DNA of 44,589 nucleotides from Rhodovibrio sp. (GTDB taxonomy: Bacteria > Pseudomonadota > Alphaproteobacteria > Kiloniellales > Rhodovibrionaceae): the NCBI GenBank assembly GCA_007127165.1, contig SKZV01000257.1, positions 1-44,589 of the forward strand. The letters run 5' to 3'. Below, in pieces: positions 27,890 through 35,882 of this stretch. The notes beneath the pieces were generated by a model. That model saw nothing but the letters and a program-made list of their open reading frames with translations, made no database searches and was not told the origin of the DNA. Each line of letters begins with the position of its first letter. Positions within the stretch are counted from its first letter, which is position 1. A program made the translations under genes and the position numbers.

Positions 27890-28747
27890 ATGAAGCGCGA
27901 AGATCTGCAAAACGTGATCGATGAAGCCTGGGAGCGCCGTGGCGAGATTTCGCCGGACGTGACCGGCGTGGTCCGCGATGCCGTCGAACTGGTGCTCGCT
28001 GGACTGGACGGGGGCGACTACCGCGTCGCCGAGAAGGTCGACGGGCAGTGGCAAGTCAATCAGTGGCTGAAAAAGGCCGTCCTGCTGTCGTTCCGCCTCT
28101 ACCCCACCAAGACGGTTCTGGGCGGGCCGCGCGACGAAAGCCTGGGCGAGGCCGCGTGGTACGACAAGGTGCCGTCCAAGTTCACCGCCTGGACCGACAG
28201 CCATTTCGAGGAAGCGGGCTTTCGCGCCGTGCCCGGCTGCGTGGTCCGGCGGTCCGCCTTTATCGCGCCAAACGTGGTTTTGATGCCGAGCTTCGTCAAC
28301 GTCGGCGCGTATGTGGACAGCGGCACGATGGTGGACACCTGGGCCACCGTCGGCTCCTGCGCGCAGATCGGCAAGAACTGCCACATCTCCGGCGGCGCGG
28401 GAATCGGCGGCGTGCTGGAGCCGTTGCAGGCCAACCCGGTGGTGATCGAGGATAACGTCTTCGTCGGCGCGCGCGCGGAAGTCGCGGAGGGCGTCATCGT
28501 CGAGGAGGGCTCGGTGCTCTCCATGGGCGTCTACCTCGGCGCGTCCACCAAAATCGTCAACCGGGAGACCGGCGAGGTGCACATGGGCCGCGTGCCGTCC
28601 TACTCGGTGGTGGTTCCCGGCGCCCTGCCCGGCAAGGCGCTGCCCGACGGCTCGCCCGGACCAAGCCTCTATTGCGCGGTCATCGTCAAGCGCGTCGACC
28701 AGCGCACCCGCGATAAAGTTTCCATCAACGAGTTGCTCCGCACATGA
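27890..28747 (+). CDS. dapD: 2,3,4,5-tetrahydropyridine-2,6-dicarboxylate N-succinyltransferase
   Basis: Adds succinyl from succinyl-CoA to tetrahydrodipicolinate, a step of the succinylase route to meso-diaminopimelate and lysine. It has 285 residues; the N-terminal helical part runs to ~100 and the left-handed beta-helix with hexapeptide repeats to ~250 ([50 protein letters not shown]). The signature LPSFVN-type and [21 protein letters not shown] are typical. GGACAGGACG precedes the ATG. The last four bases overlap dapE (ATGA). The 164-base gap after soxG shows no clear terminator, but these are unlikely to be one functional operon. Confidence 0.96.
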   Translation: MKREDLQNVIDEAWERRGEISPDVTGVVRDAVELVLAGLDGGDYRVAEKVDGQWQVNQWLKKAVLLSFRLYPTKTVLGGPRDESLGEAAWYDKVPSKFTAWTDSHFEEAGFRAVPGCVVRRSAFIAPNVVLMPSFVNVGAYVDSGTMVDTWATVGSCAQIGKNCHISGGAGIGGVLEPLQANPVVIEDNVFVGARAEVAEGVIVEEGSVLSMGVYLGASTKIVNRETGEVHMGRVPSYSVVVPGALPGKALPDGSPGPSLYCAVIVKRVDQRTRDKVSINELLRT

Positions 28748-29913
28748 CACTTGGCGAAGGGGTTCTAAGCCCCGTCGAGCTGACGCAGACGCTGCTGCGC
28801 TGCCCCAGCATCACCCCGGATGAAGGCGGCGCGCTGAGCGCGCTGGAAAAGATCCTGACCCCGCTCGGGTTCACCTGCGAGCGGGTGACCTTCTCCGAAC
28901 CCGGCACGCCGGACGTGGAAAACCTCTACGCCCGGATCGGCGACAGCGGCCCGCATGTGGCCTTCGCCGGGCACACCGACGTGGTGCCGCCGGGCGACCC
29001 CGCCGACTGGACGCACGATCCCTTCAGCGGCACGCTCGACGGCAATTTCGTTTACGGGCGCGGCGCGGTCGACATGAAGGGGGCAATCGGCGCTTTCATC
29101 GCGGCGGTGTCGCTGCTGCTGCATGAGCGCGGCGGCAAGCTCGGCGGGCGGATCAGCATGATCGTCACCGGCGACGAGGAAGGCATCGGGGTCAACGGGA
29201 CGCCGAAGCTGATGGAGTGGCTGAAGGCGCGCGGCGAGACTCCCGACTGGTGCATCGTCGGCGAGCCGACCAGCAAGCACGCGCTCTGCGACGTCGTGAA
29301 GATCGGACGGCGCGGCAGCCTGAACGCCACGCTGACGGTGCGCGGCACGCAGGGCCACAGCGCCTATCCGCAGAAGGCCGACAACCCGGTGCATCGTCTG
29401 GTCGCCGCGCTGAACCGCCTGACCGGCGAGCCGCTGGACAGCGGCAGCCAGCGCTTCGAGGCTTCGACGCTTCAGGTGACCTCGGTGGATGTCGGCAACC
29501 CCGCCACCAACGTCATTCCGGCGCAGGCCACGGCGAAGTTCAACGTCCGCTTCAACGACCTGCACGACAGCGCCGGGGTCGAAGCCTGGCTGCGCGAACG
29601 CATTGCCGAAGCCGCGCCGAAGCACGATCTGGAGATCCAGGTGTCCGGCGAATCCTTCCTCAGCGAGCCGGGCAAACTGGCGCAGGCGCTGGCGGACGGC
29701 GTGGCGGACGTGATGCGCTACCGGCCGGGGCTGGGAACCGACGGCGGAACCTCCGACGCGCGCTTCATCAAGGATTACTGCGAGGTCGCCGAGCTTGGCC
29801 TGCGCAGCAACATGGCGCATCAGGTCGATGAGCGGGTGGTGACGGGCGACCTGCTGTTCCTCGCCGACATCTACGCCGCGGCCGTCGCGCGCCTGCTGCC
29901 CGAACCCGAATGA
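28744..29913 (+). CDS. dapE: Succinyl-diaminopimelate desuccinylase
   Basis: Zinc M20 peptidase-like enzyme that cleaves N-succinyl-LL-diaminopimelate, three steps after DapD in the same route. Metal and catalytic residues are visible: His77 and Asp79 ([14 protein letters not shown]), Asp110 ([15 protein letters not shown]), Glu145/Glu146 ([13 protein letters not shown]) and further on the GEPTS segment and [11 protein letters not shown]. The dimerisation domain spans about 185-300. It has 389 residues. Translation is coupled to dapD (ATGA) and to the next gene (ATGA at 29910-29913). Confidence 0.96.
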   Translation: MTLGEGVLSPVELTQTLLRCPSITPDEGGALSALEKILTPLGFTCERVTFSEPGTPDVENLYARIGDSGPHVAFAGHTDVVPPGDPADWTHDPFSGTLDGNFVYGRGAVDMKGAIGAFIAAVSLLLHERGGKLGGRISMIVTGDEEGIGVNGTPKLMEWLKARGETPDWCIVGEPTSKHALCDVVKIGRRGSLNATLTVRGTQGHSAYPQKADNPVHRLVAALNRLTGEPLDSGSQRFEASTLQVTSVDVGNPATNVIPAQATAKFNVRFNDLHDSAGVEAWLRERIAEAAPKHDLEIQVSGESFLSEPGKLAQALADGVADVMRYRPGLGTDGGTSDARFIKDYCEVAELGLRSNMAHQVDERVVTGDLLFLADIYAAAVARLLPEPE

Positions 29914-30488
29914 TCCCCAGCCTGCCGCAAGCAGCCGCCGCGCTTTACGGAGCGTGGCGGCTCTTGCGTTTCGACCGGGAGGGGCTTCAGTACTTTGAAG
30001 CCGCCAGCGCGGGCGCGTTCTGGCGCTCGTTCTTCGCCGCCGTTCTCATCGCGCCCGGCTACGCCATTCTGGTGGCGCTGCATCTCGCCGAGAGCGACGT
30101 GGCGGCGGGGGCCGTATCCACCTTCACGATCCACGTCCTCGCCTACGTCATCTCCTGGACCGCGTTCCTCCTGGTCGTGCATTCGGTGGCCCAGGGCCTT
30201 GGCCGGGCCGACCATTGGGTCGGTTTCGTGATCGCCTTGAACTGGTCCAAGGTGCTCCAGATGGCGATCTACCTCCCAATCGCCCTCCTCGCGGCCTCCG
30301 GCGCTCTGGGGCTGAACGGCCCCGGACTGGCGACCTTGCTGGGGCTGACCGCGATCCTGATCTACCAATGGTTCGTCACCCGCAGCGCCCTAGACATCAC
30401 CGGCCCCCAAGCCGCCGGACTCACCGGCCTCGACGTCGTCCTGGGCATCACCATCACCGCCTTCGCCGACGCGGCGGTGATGGGGTAG
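29910..30488 (+). CDS. Hypothetical integral membrane protein
   Basis: A 192-residue protein with about five predicted membrane helices (roughly 38-60, 70-93, 103-128, 137-156, 170-190). The opening FDREGLQYFEAASAGAFWRSFFAAVLIAPGYAI recurs in proteins found after dapE in other Alphaproteobacteria, but the function is unknown and I cannot name the family. ATGA overlap with dapE indicates translational coupling, so it is the third gene of dapD-dapE-orf. A role in cell-wall precursor or membrane matters would be guesswork. Confidence 0.78.
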   Translation: MIPSLPQAAAALYGAWRLLRFDREGLQYFEAASAGAFWRSFFAAVLIAPGYAILVALHLAESDVAAGAVSTFTIHVLAYVISWTAFLLVVHSVAQGLGRADHWVGFVIALNWSKVLQMAIYLPIALLAASGALGLNGPGLATLLGLTAILIYQWFVTRSALDITGPQAAGLTGLDVVLGITITAFADAAVMG

Positions 30489-30675
30489 CGCGGCGGGGTG
30501 TGGTGACGGCGTTGGGGGAAGCGCGTTGGTCGTTGGTATGTCCGATGGGGCGCCATTGTCGGCCGTCGCATCGTGGATTGGGTATTGTGTACCCGAACTA
30601 GACCGCGCGAAAATTCCGCCTGGCCTGTTCAAACGTATGGCCGAGGCGCTCTGCTACGCCTCATAAAAGTCCAGT

Positions 30676-30915
30676 TTAGGGATGGCGGATCGAATTGCTC
30701 CCGGCGATGATCGCTTCGATCAGGATGGCCGCGCTCTCGTGCATCGCCGAGTCGTTGGGCGCCAGCGTGACGGCGGTGCGGTGAGCGCCCGCCGCGTCTT
30801 CAAGAATCCCGCGCACTTCGTCGCTGTCGATGATCTTTCGGTCAGTGAGCGCCAAGAGGGTCGATTCGCAGATCGCGAGGGCGGCCTGTCCGGCGGACGT
30901 CGATGCTGTAGTCAT
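30676..30915 (-). CDS. Small alphaproteobacterial hypothetical protein
   Basis: A 79-residue helical protein: GQAALAICESTLLALTDRKIIDSDEVRGILEDAAGAHRTA, then SAMHESAAILIEAIIAGSNSIRHP. Small proteins with this ICES.LLALTD...GILEDA pattern occur across Alphaproteobacteria; function unknown. The ATG at 30915 is backed by AAGGAG 8 bases upstream. A small inverted repeat GAGGCG/CGCCTC (30643-30662) lies 14 bases after the stop but has no T-run. It is divergent from the Crp/Fnr gene, 206 bases away. Confidence 0.75.
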   Translation of the reverse strand: MTTASTSAGQAALAICESTLLALTDRKIIDSDEVRGILEDAAGAHRTAVTLAPNDSAMHESAAILIEAIIAGSNSIRHP

Positions 30916-31121
30916 GGGCGTGTCTCCTTATGTTGGACCGGCGCCGGAAAGGGGCATCCTGTCCTTGGCGCCAGCCCGACTCCTTGCGACCTTAGACCAC
31001 TTTGCCCGCAGCTATACTGATCCATAATAACTTTTAAGATGGGAGGACGTTATATTGTCTGCCTGCCGGAAAAATATTAAACCTTGGCGTCCGGTTATTG
31101 TTTTTGGATTGACGCCCATTC

Positions 31122-31853
31122 ATGTCCACAACCTCAAGCGCGCTGGTGCGCAAGCTGAACCAATTCTTTCCGCTCGGCGAGGCGGAAATCCAGGAAATTC
31201 ACGCGTTGGAACGCGAAAGCCGCGTCGTGTCCGCCGGGACCGAACTGGTATACGAACGGCAGACGGCGCACCGAGCGTTCATAGTCAAGGACGGCTGGGC
31301 GGTCGCCTATAAGATGCTACCCGACGGCGGTCGTCAGGTGATCGATTTCGCGATTCCGGGTGACTTCATCGGGCTGCGCAGCGTGCTCCTGCGAACCTCC
31401 GACCACAGCTTCGCGGCGATCACCGATATCGAGGTGTCCGAGGTCCCGGCGCGGAAGATGATGGAGACCTTCGAACGGTTGCCGCGTTTGGGGGCCGCGG
31501 TATTGTGGGCGGCTTCGCGCGATGAGGCGATGGTCGTCGAACATCTGGTCAGCGTCGGCCGCCGCGACGCACTTCATCGCCTGGCGCACTTGCTGGTGGA
31601 ACTCGGACTGCGGCTTGAACTGGTGGGGCTCGCCACGCCCAAGGGGTTCGCGTGCCCGCTGAACCAGTATCTCCTTGCGGATGCGCTGGGCCTGACCGCG
31701 ATCCACGTCAACCGGGTGCTCCGCACGCTGCGAGAACGCAAGCTTGTCACCATGCGCCAAAGCGAGGTCGTTTTCCATGATCTGGAAGGGCTGCGCGCGC
31801 TGGCGAGCTATCATGGCGGCTACCTGGACCAAGGCGGCCAGCGGGACGATTAA
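31122..31853 (+). CDS. Crp/Fnr-family transcription regulator
   Basis: A 243-residue regulator: a cyclic-nucleotide-binding-like beta-barrel (about 15-125; GTELVYERQTAHRAFIVKDGWAVAYKMLPDGGRQVIDFAIPGDFIG), a long dimer helix and a winged helix-turn-helix (about 165-220; CPLNQYLLADALGLTAIHVNRVLRTLRERKLV). The N-terminal cysteine cluster of Fnr is absent, so it does not bind an oxygen-sensing iron-sulfur cluster that way; the ligand is unknown. Similar single-copy regulators without cysteines are common in Rhizobiales-type genomes. The ribosome site is weak. ATAAC/GTTAT half-sites lie 70-95 bases upstream. Confidence 0.88.
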   Translation: MSTTSSALVRKLNQFFPLGEAEIQEIHALERESRVVSAGTELVYERQTAHRAFIVKDGWAVAYKMLPDGGRQVIDFAIPGDFIGLRSVLLRTSDHSFAAITDIEVSEVPARKMMETFERLPRLGAAVLWAASRDEAMVVEHLVSVGRRDALHRLAHLLVELGLRLELVGLATPKGFACPLNQYLLADALGLTAIHVNRVLRTLRERKLVTMRQSEVVFHDLEGLRALASYHGGYLDQGGQRDD

Positions 31854-31962
31854 AAAAACCGGCGACGCTAATCGAAATCAGGTCCCTTCGAGGGCTTGTC
31901 GTCTATCGTCCAACTGTCGAGGCTGAATTCTCCCCAAATGGTAGGCTTCGTGTCTTTGATCG

Positions 31963-31992
31963 CCGGACCGGTTCCTCCAATGACCGGTCCGG
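31963..31992. other. Strong hairpin, 10-bp stem, 10-base loop
   Basis: CCGGACCGGT (31963-31972) and ACCGGTCCGG (31983-31992) are perfect inverted repeats, 110 bases after the Crp/Fnr stop. There is no T-run on either side (TGTTCCTAT follows on the plus strand). It may stop transcription by another route or be a protein-binding dyad. Confidence 0.5.
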
Positions 31993-32106
31993 TGTTCCTA
32001 TAAAAAAACCATGTTCGCTACGGCCCTCCACTGGAGGCCCATCGCCTCACTAATACAGGCCGAATGCAAACGACTAACCCAAGTTAGCGTCCGCAATTCT
32101 GCGTAG

Positions 32107-32128
32107 CGTTATGATCGGATTTATAACG
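32107..32128 (+). promoter_or_regulatory. Candidate operator upstream of lipoprotein gene
   Basis: CGTTAT (32107-32112) and ATAACG (32123-32128) form a dyad with a 10-base spacer, 48 bases before the entericidin-like start. A similar CGTTAT also occurs upstream of the Crp/Fnr gene (31048-31053). Whether a regulator or a sigma factor uses it cannot be told from the sequence. Confidence 0.35.
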
Positions 32129-32175
32129 GCATAGGGGAGTCACCCTGTCCGGGCCTTCTTTAAGGAGCGCATCAC

Positions 32176-32334
32176 ATGCGCCGAAGTTTAGCCAAGCTGC
32201 TCATGACCCTGACGCTCGCCGCCGGTTCGACAACGTTGCTTATGGCCTGCAACACCACTGAGGGTATTGGCAAGGATATATCCGCAACCGGGGACGCGAT
32301 TTCCGGGAGCGCCGACGAGAACAAGGGGTACTAA
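32176..32334 (+). CDS. Entericidin-like small lipoprotein
   Basis: A 52-residue protein below the usual gene-calling limit. Residues 1-24 form a lipoprotein signal peptide (RRSLAKLLMTLTLAAG... then LLMAC), with the lipidated Cys25 in the lipobox LMAC. The rest, NTTEGIGKDISATGDAISGSADENKG, has the form of the entericidin A/B family (C.NT..G.G.D....G..I...A). Entericidins are small envelope lipoproteins, one toxic and one protective in E. coli, induced by stress and stationary phase. AAGGAG is 8 bases before the ATG. Only 3 bases separate it from the CsbD-like gene, so the two are surely one message. With a single copy here there is no toxin/antidote pair. Confidence 0.88.
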   Translation: MRRSLAKLLMTLTLAAGSTTLLMACNTTEGIGKDISATGDAISGSADENKGY

Positions 32335-32337
32335 GCG

Positions 32338-32511
32338 ATGAACAAGGATCGGATCGAGGGCACGTTCAAGAAGATTAAGGGCGCTTTCATGGACGCCTCG
32401 TCGAGTTGGTCGAAATCCCCATCCACCAAGGCCGAGGGCAAGGCCACCAAGGCCGAAGGTGAGGTGCAGAACGCCGCCGGCAAGATGAAAGACAAGGTTC
32501 GCAAGGATTAA
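32338..32511 (+). CDS. CsbD family stress protein
   Basis: A 57-residue, strongly charged protein: MNKDRIEGTFKKIKGAFMDA, then KAEGKATKAEGEVQNAAGKMKDKVRKD. The N-terminal NKDRIEG..K..KG and the repeated K-A-E-G...G..K...G pattern define the CsbD family, induced in many bacteria by general stress sigma factors; its molecular role is unknown. The low-complexity helical composition suggests a disordered or coiled protein. AAGGGG, within the end of the preceding gene, is 9 bases before the ATG, so translation is coupled to the entericidin-like gene. Confidence 0.88.
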   Translation: MNKDRIEGTFKKIKGAFMDASSSWSKSPSTKAEGKATKAEGEVQNAAGKMKDKVRKD

Positions 32512-32535
32512 GCCCGGCTTGCATCACGACTGCAA

Positions 32536-32565
32536 CCGTCCCGCACAGGCAACTCTGCGGGACGG
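32536..32565. terminator. Hairpin after CsbD gene
   Basis: CCGTCCCGCA (32536-32545) and TGCGGGACGG (32556-32565), perfect 10-bp arms with a 10-base loop, 24 bases after the CsbD stop. It is well placed to end the entericidin-CsbD message or protect its 3' end, but no T-run follows. Its geometry matches the hairpin at 31963. Confidence 0.5.
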
Positions 32566-32615
32566 CTGAGCCATGGGCAAGGCTTTACGTGGTTGACTCA
32601 ATTGGAGGGGGCCGA

Positions 32616-33143
32616 ATGACCGATTTACGCAAGCAAGTCCTGGACGAACTACCTCACCTCAAGCGTTATGCATTGTACTTGTCCCGCGACCGCAACGTGA
32701 GCGACGACCTCGTTCAGGACTGCATCGTTACGGCGATGGCCCGTGGCGCGCAGTTCCGGCAAAACATGCCCCTGCGCCCCTGGCTCTTCGCCATCCTGCG
32801 CAACACCTTCTTCAACAGGCTGCGCAGAGCCAAGCAGGCATCCGCTCACCAGTGGGCGCTGGTTGACTGGGACCCCATGGCGGCCAAATGCGAGCAGGAA
32901 ATCCAGATCGAGATGTCGGAACTTCAGTCCGCCCTCAACCGCATCTCCCCCGAACATCGCGATATTATCATGCGGATCGTGGTCGAGGGCTTCAGCTATA
33001 CGGAGGCGGCCCGGTCACTGGAAATACCGGTCGGCACGGTTCGATCCCGTCTGGCGCGGGCGCGCGCCAATTTACAAGCGGTACTGGGACACGTCGTGGT
33101 TCCACCTTCAGCAGCGGCCACGTCGAATATACGGCTTGAGTAG
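32616..33143 (+). CDS. ECF-type RNA polymerase sigma factor
   Basis: A 175-residue sigma-70-family protein with region 2 (about 5-70; LPHLKRYALYLSRDRNVSDDLVQDCIVTAMARGAQFRQNMPLRPWLFAILRNTFFNRLRRAK) and region 4 (about 105-155; LNRISPEHRDIIMRIVVEGFSYTEAARSLEIPVGTVRSRLARARANLQAVL), and no region 3, hence ECF. The DLVQ...PWLF.ILRN.F core is like the alphaproteobacterial stress-type ECF factors, but I would not call it EcfG without a comparison. No anti-sigma gene is adjacent. The ATG at 32616 follows GGAGGGG by 5-8 bases. An upstream frame start at 32589 was rejected on this basis. The PAS-type gene follows 39 bases on. Confidence 0.9.
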   Translation: MTDLRKQVLDELPHLKRYALYLSRDRNVSDDLVQDCIVTAMARGAQFRQNMPLRPWLFAILRNTFFNRLRRAKQASAHQWALVDWDPMAAKCEQEIQIEMSELQSALNRISPEHRDIIMRIVVEGFSYTEAARSLEIPVGTVRSRLARARANLQAVLGHVVVPPSAAATSNIRLE

Positions 33144-33182
33144 ATCGATAGCAAAGTAACTCAATGGCTGAAAGGCTATTTC

Positions 33183-33728
33183 GTGTCGATTTATAGTAAA
33201 ATTTCAAACGAAATCTTAAAGCAGGCATACGCGTACGTCTTGTCGACGCGGCACGCCAACGCTCTACCCTCCCGGTCTGGAATTGACCCAGTCGACATGG
33301 CGGAGTGGCTCGAGCACACCGAACTCCTGGACGTCATCAACCATGGTGAGACCTTCCGTTACCGGATCGCCGGCCGCGAGATCGAACGGATATTTAACAC
33401 CCCGATGCACGGGCGAATGCTGGAGGACGTCTTCAGTGGCGACGTGCTCAGTTTTAAACTGCGCATCTTTCGTCGAAGTGTCGAAACTCGGAGCGTTATA
33501 TTGTCGAACGACACGTTGGAGCGAGGAGGAGAATCTTTACGGAAATATGAGCGGATCTTAATCCCGTTATCGGAAAACGGGTTAGATGTCGATATGTTGT
33601 TTGGTTGCACCTATCCAATGTATTTTAGGAACGAATCTATTTCTATGCTCGACCCGAACCTCAAAATAATCGCGGAGGATTTTTTTGAGGACCCGTTTGA
33701 GGCATGCCATGCACTCATAAAAGCGTAG
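33183..33728 (+). CDS. PAS_5-type domain protein
   Basis: A 181-residue protein with the pattern of the alphaproteobacterial PAS_5 family: ALPSRSGIDPVDMAEWLEHTELLDVINHGETFRYRIAGREIERIFNTPMHGRMLEDVF, then RSVILSNDTLERGGESLRKYERILIPLSENGLDVDMLFGCTYP. The family usually consists of little more than this sensory domain; ligand and partner are unknown. It begins with GTG and a modest AAAGG site. GC content is visibly lower than in the rest of the window (e.g. 33183-33230, 33590-33690), which hints at later acquisition. It is 39 bases behind the ECF gene and probably co-transcribed, so it may sense the signal for it. No output domain is present. Confidence 0.8.
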   Translation: MSIYSKISNEILKQAYAYVLSTRHANALPSRSGIDPVDMAEWLEHTELLDVINHGETFRYRIAGREIERIFNTPMHGRMLEDVFSGDVLSFKLRIFRRSVETRSVILSNDTLERGGESLRKYERILIPLSENGLDVDMLFGCTYPMYFRNESISMLDPNLKIIAEDFFEDPFEACHALIKA

Positions 33729-33966
33729 CCAACCGCGAACCCTGGCGAGCTTGAGCGCGACGAGCTTCGAAGGGGCGCAGCTTCATGACGTGGATTTCCG
33801 GGGCGCCGACCTGCGTAAAGCTGACTTCGTCGGCGCAACGCTGGAGGGCGCGAACCTGGAAGGCGCGGATCTAGACGGAGGGGCTTGGCGAGCTCCGGGG
33901 ACACACGACCTGCTTCACGGCGCAAGCTCGTTCTCGGACGCCACCGCACCATCCGGCAAAGGCTGA
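33721..33966 (+). pseudogene. Pentapeptide-repeat fragment
   Basis: From about 33751 the frame reads LSATSFEGAQLHDVDFRGADLRKADFVGATLEGANLEGADLDGG, about eight pentapeptide repeats A(D/N)LxG, then loses the pattern (AWRAPGTHDLLHGASS...) and stops at 33966. The frame opens only after 33720, no ATG or good ribosome site exists, and the first plausible codon is a TTG. Intact pentapeptide proteins have more repeats, so this looks like the stump of a larger gene. It could still be a short real protein; confidence in the repeats is high, in expression low. Confidence 0.55.
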
Positions 33967-33995
33967 GCGGGAGCCTGGAGGCTCGCGCGGACGCC

Positions 33996-35189
33996 TCAGC
34001 CGGCGTGGCGGCGGGCGAAGGTGGCGATGCGGGGGAGGATGGATTCGCGGAAGCGGCGGCCCGCGAAGCCGCCGTAGTGGCCGACGCCCTCGGCGAGCAG
34101 ATGATCGCGCCGGTCGTCGCTCAGGCCGGACAGGATGGCATGCGCCGCCTGGGTTTGGCCGGGCGCGCAGACGTCGTCGCTGCCGGCCTCGATGGTCTGT
34201 AGCGCGACGTCCGTGACCGTGCCGGGGTCGATTGCCGTGCCGTGGTGCGAGGCGGTGTTGCAGGCGAGTTCGCGGTTTTGGAAAATGCGCTCTATCGTCT
34301 CAAGGTAGAACTCGGCGGGGACGTCGAGCACCGACCAATACTCGTCGTAGAACTCGACGACGCGGTCGGCGGCGTCGTCGTCTCCGCGCATCCGGTCGAA
34401 GAAGACCGTGCGCTGCTTTTCCATATGGCGTTCCGGATTCATCGCCATGAAGCCCATGAGTTGGAGAAATCCGGGATAAACGCGCCGGCCGCGTCCGGGC
34501 TCCGTGAAGGGAACCCGGTGGATGACCTTGCGCTCGAACCAGCCGATCCCGCGCGCGGCGGCCAGACGCGTAACCTCTGTCGGCGCCGCCGCCGTGTCCA
34601 TCGGCGCGGAGATGATCGAGAGGCTGGCGGGGCGTCCGGGCAGGCTGTCGCGGGTCATCACGGTGAGCGCGGCCACCATCGCCGGGCCGGGCTGGCAGAC
34701 CGCGATGGCGTGGGGCGCGCGCTCGGCCTTTTGGGCGGTTACGGCGAAGAAGCGGATCAGGTGGTCGACGAACTCGTCATAGCCGAAGCGTCCAGCTTCC
34801 ACCGGGATCGTTCGCGCGTCCCGCCAGTCGGTAATGGTCACTGCGCCGTGATCGAGAAGCGCATCGACGGTGTGCCGGAGCAACGTGGCGTGGTGGCCGG
34901 ACAGCGGCGCGGCGAGGAAGAAATGCTGCGGATCGCGCACACGGTCGCGCGCCGTGAAGTGGAGCAACTGTGCGAAGGGTGTCTCGTCGAGCACCTGCTC
35001 GCTGACATCGAGATCGAACACCGGCTTGCGGTAGTCGCGCGTCAGGCGGCTGAGCATCTCAAGCGAGGCCTGTGCCGGCCGCAGCGTGCTGGCCTGAGAG
35101 ATGGGCTGGAGCAGCATCTGACCGGTCGCCGCCATGAGATGGATCGGCTCCAGCGCGAGGCGCTGCATGGCGTGGGCGGCATAAAGCAT
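33996..35189 (-). CDS. phaZ: Intracellular polyhydroxyalkanoate depolymerase
   Basis: Predicted to break down stored poly-3-hydroxybutyrate granules. The 397-residue protein starts MLYAAHAMQRLALEPIHLMA and has SGHHATLLRHTVDALLDHGAVTITDWRDAR, the catalytic cysteine region AIAVCQPGPAMVAAL (Cys165, in place of the lipase-box serine) and PVYPGFLQLMGFMAMN-like VYPGFLQLMGFMAMNPERH, typical of intracellular PhaZ (PHB_depo_C). The ATG at 35189 was chosen because GGAAGG precedes it; the frame runs upstream to 35255 without resemblance. It is divergent from gloA. PHA storage fits a heterotroph facing uneven carbon supply. Confidence 0.92.
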   Translation of the reverse strand: MLYAAHAMQRLALEPIHLMAATGQMLLQPISQASTLRPAQASLEMLSRLTRDYRKPVFDLDVSEQVLDETPFAQLLHFTARDRVRDPQHFFLAAPLSGHHATLLRHTVDALLDHGAVTITDWRDARTIPVEAGRFGYDEFVDHLIRFFAVTAQKAERAPHAIAVCQPGPAMVAALTVMTRDSLPGRPASLSIISAPMDTAAAPTEVTRLAAARGIGWFERKVIHRVPFTEPGRGRRVYPGFLQLMGFMAMNPERHMEKQRTVFFDRMRGDDDAADRVVEFYDEYWSVLDVPAEFYLETIERIFQNRELACNTASHHGTAIDPGTVTDVALQTIEAGSDDVCAPGQTQAAHAILSGLSDDRRDHLLAEGVGHYGGFAGRRFRESILPRIATFARRHAG

Positions 35190-35419
35190 CCAGGTTTCCT
35201 TCCCGCGTGAACAGTGCGCCCCTTTGCGTCGGCGTCGTAAAGAAGATGGGCGCACCGCGCGGCGGCGGTCCCGGCAGAGGAGCGCCAGACGCTTCTATGC
35301 GGCAATAGTGAAAAGACAGTTAAAAGACGGCCGCCCTTGGCCGCACCGGAGGCCGTTCCTACGTGATAACCTGGGGCACTCCACTACACACGATTTCGCG
35401 AAAGAGGGGATTCCACGAG

Positions 35420-35860
35420 ATGCAATACCTGCACACGATGCTGCGGATCAGCGACGTTGATGAGTCGCTGGATTTTTACTGCAACAAGCTCGGCCTGAAA
35501 GAAGTCCGCCGCGTGGACCTGGAGGCGGGGCGGGCCACGTTGATTTTCCTGTGTGCGCCCGACGATCTGGAGCGGGCGGAGCGCGATCAGGCGCCGTTGC
35601 TGGAGCTGACCTACAACTGGGACCCCGAGGAGTACAGCGGCGGGCGGAACTTCGGCCATCTGGCGTATCGCGTGGACGACATCTACGCCACCTGTCAGCA
35701 CCTGATGGACAAGGGCGTCACCATCAACCGCCCGCCGCGCGACGGGCGCATGGCCTTTGTCCGCTCGCCCGACGCGATTTCCATCGAACTGCTGCAAAAG
35801 GGCGACGCGCTGCCCAAGCAGGAGCCCTGGGCCAGCATGGAAAACACCGGAACCTGGTAG
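35420..35860 (+). CDS. gloA: Lactoylglutathione lyase (glyoxalase I)
   Basis: Converts the hemithioacetal of methylglyoxal and glutathione to S-lactoylglutathione. It has 146 residues. The four metal ligands of the family are visible: His5 (MQYLHTMLR), Glu62 (LLELTYNW), His80 ([11 protein letters not shown]) and Glu123 (SIELLQKG). NW(D)PEEYSGG and [11 protein letters not shown] are conserved. GAGGGG lies about 10 bases before the ATG at 35420; the frame is open from 35363 but the family starts at MQ. It converges with the acyl-CoA ligase gene 22 bases on. Confidence 0.96.
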   Translation: MQYLHTMLRISDVDESLDFYCNKLGLKEVRRVDLEAGRATLIFLCAPDDLERAERDQAPLLELTYNWDPEEYSGGRNFGHLAYRVDDIYATCQHLMDKGVTINRPPRDGRMAFVRSPDAISIELLQKGDALPKQEPWASMENTGTW

Positions 35861-35882
35861 GCGACGCGGGACGGCGGAGCGC

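Larger units (their letters stand above)
31854..32175. other. Intergenic region upstream of entericidin-CsbD pair
   Basis: 322 bases with no gene visible. It carries a strong 10-bp hairpin (31963-31992), an inverted repeat CTAAC-CCAA-GTTAG (32074-32087) and another CGTTAT-N10-ATAACG (32107-32128), plus the AAGGAG site (32162-32167) of the lipoprotein gene. GC is lower than in the flanking genes. The promoter of the downstream pair should lie between 32060 and 32160. Confidence 0.6.
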
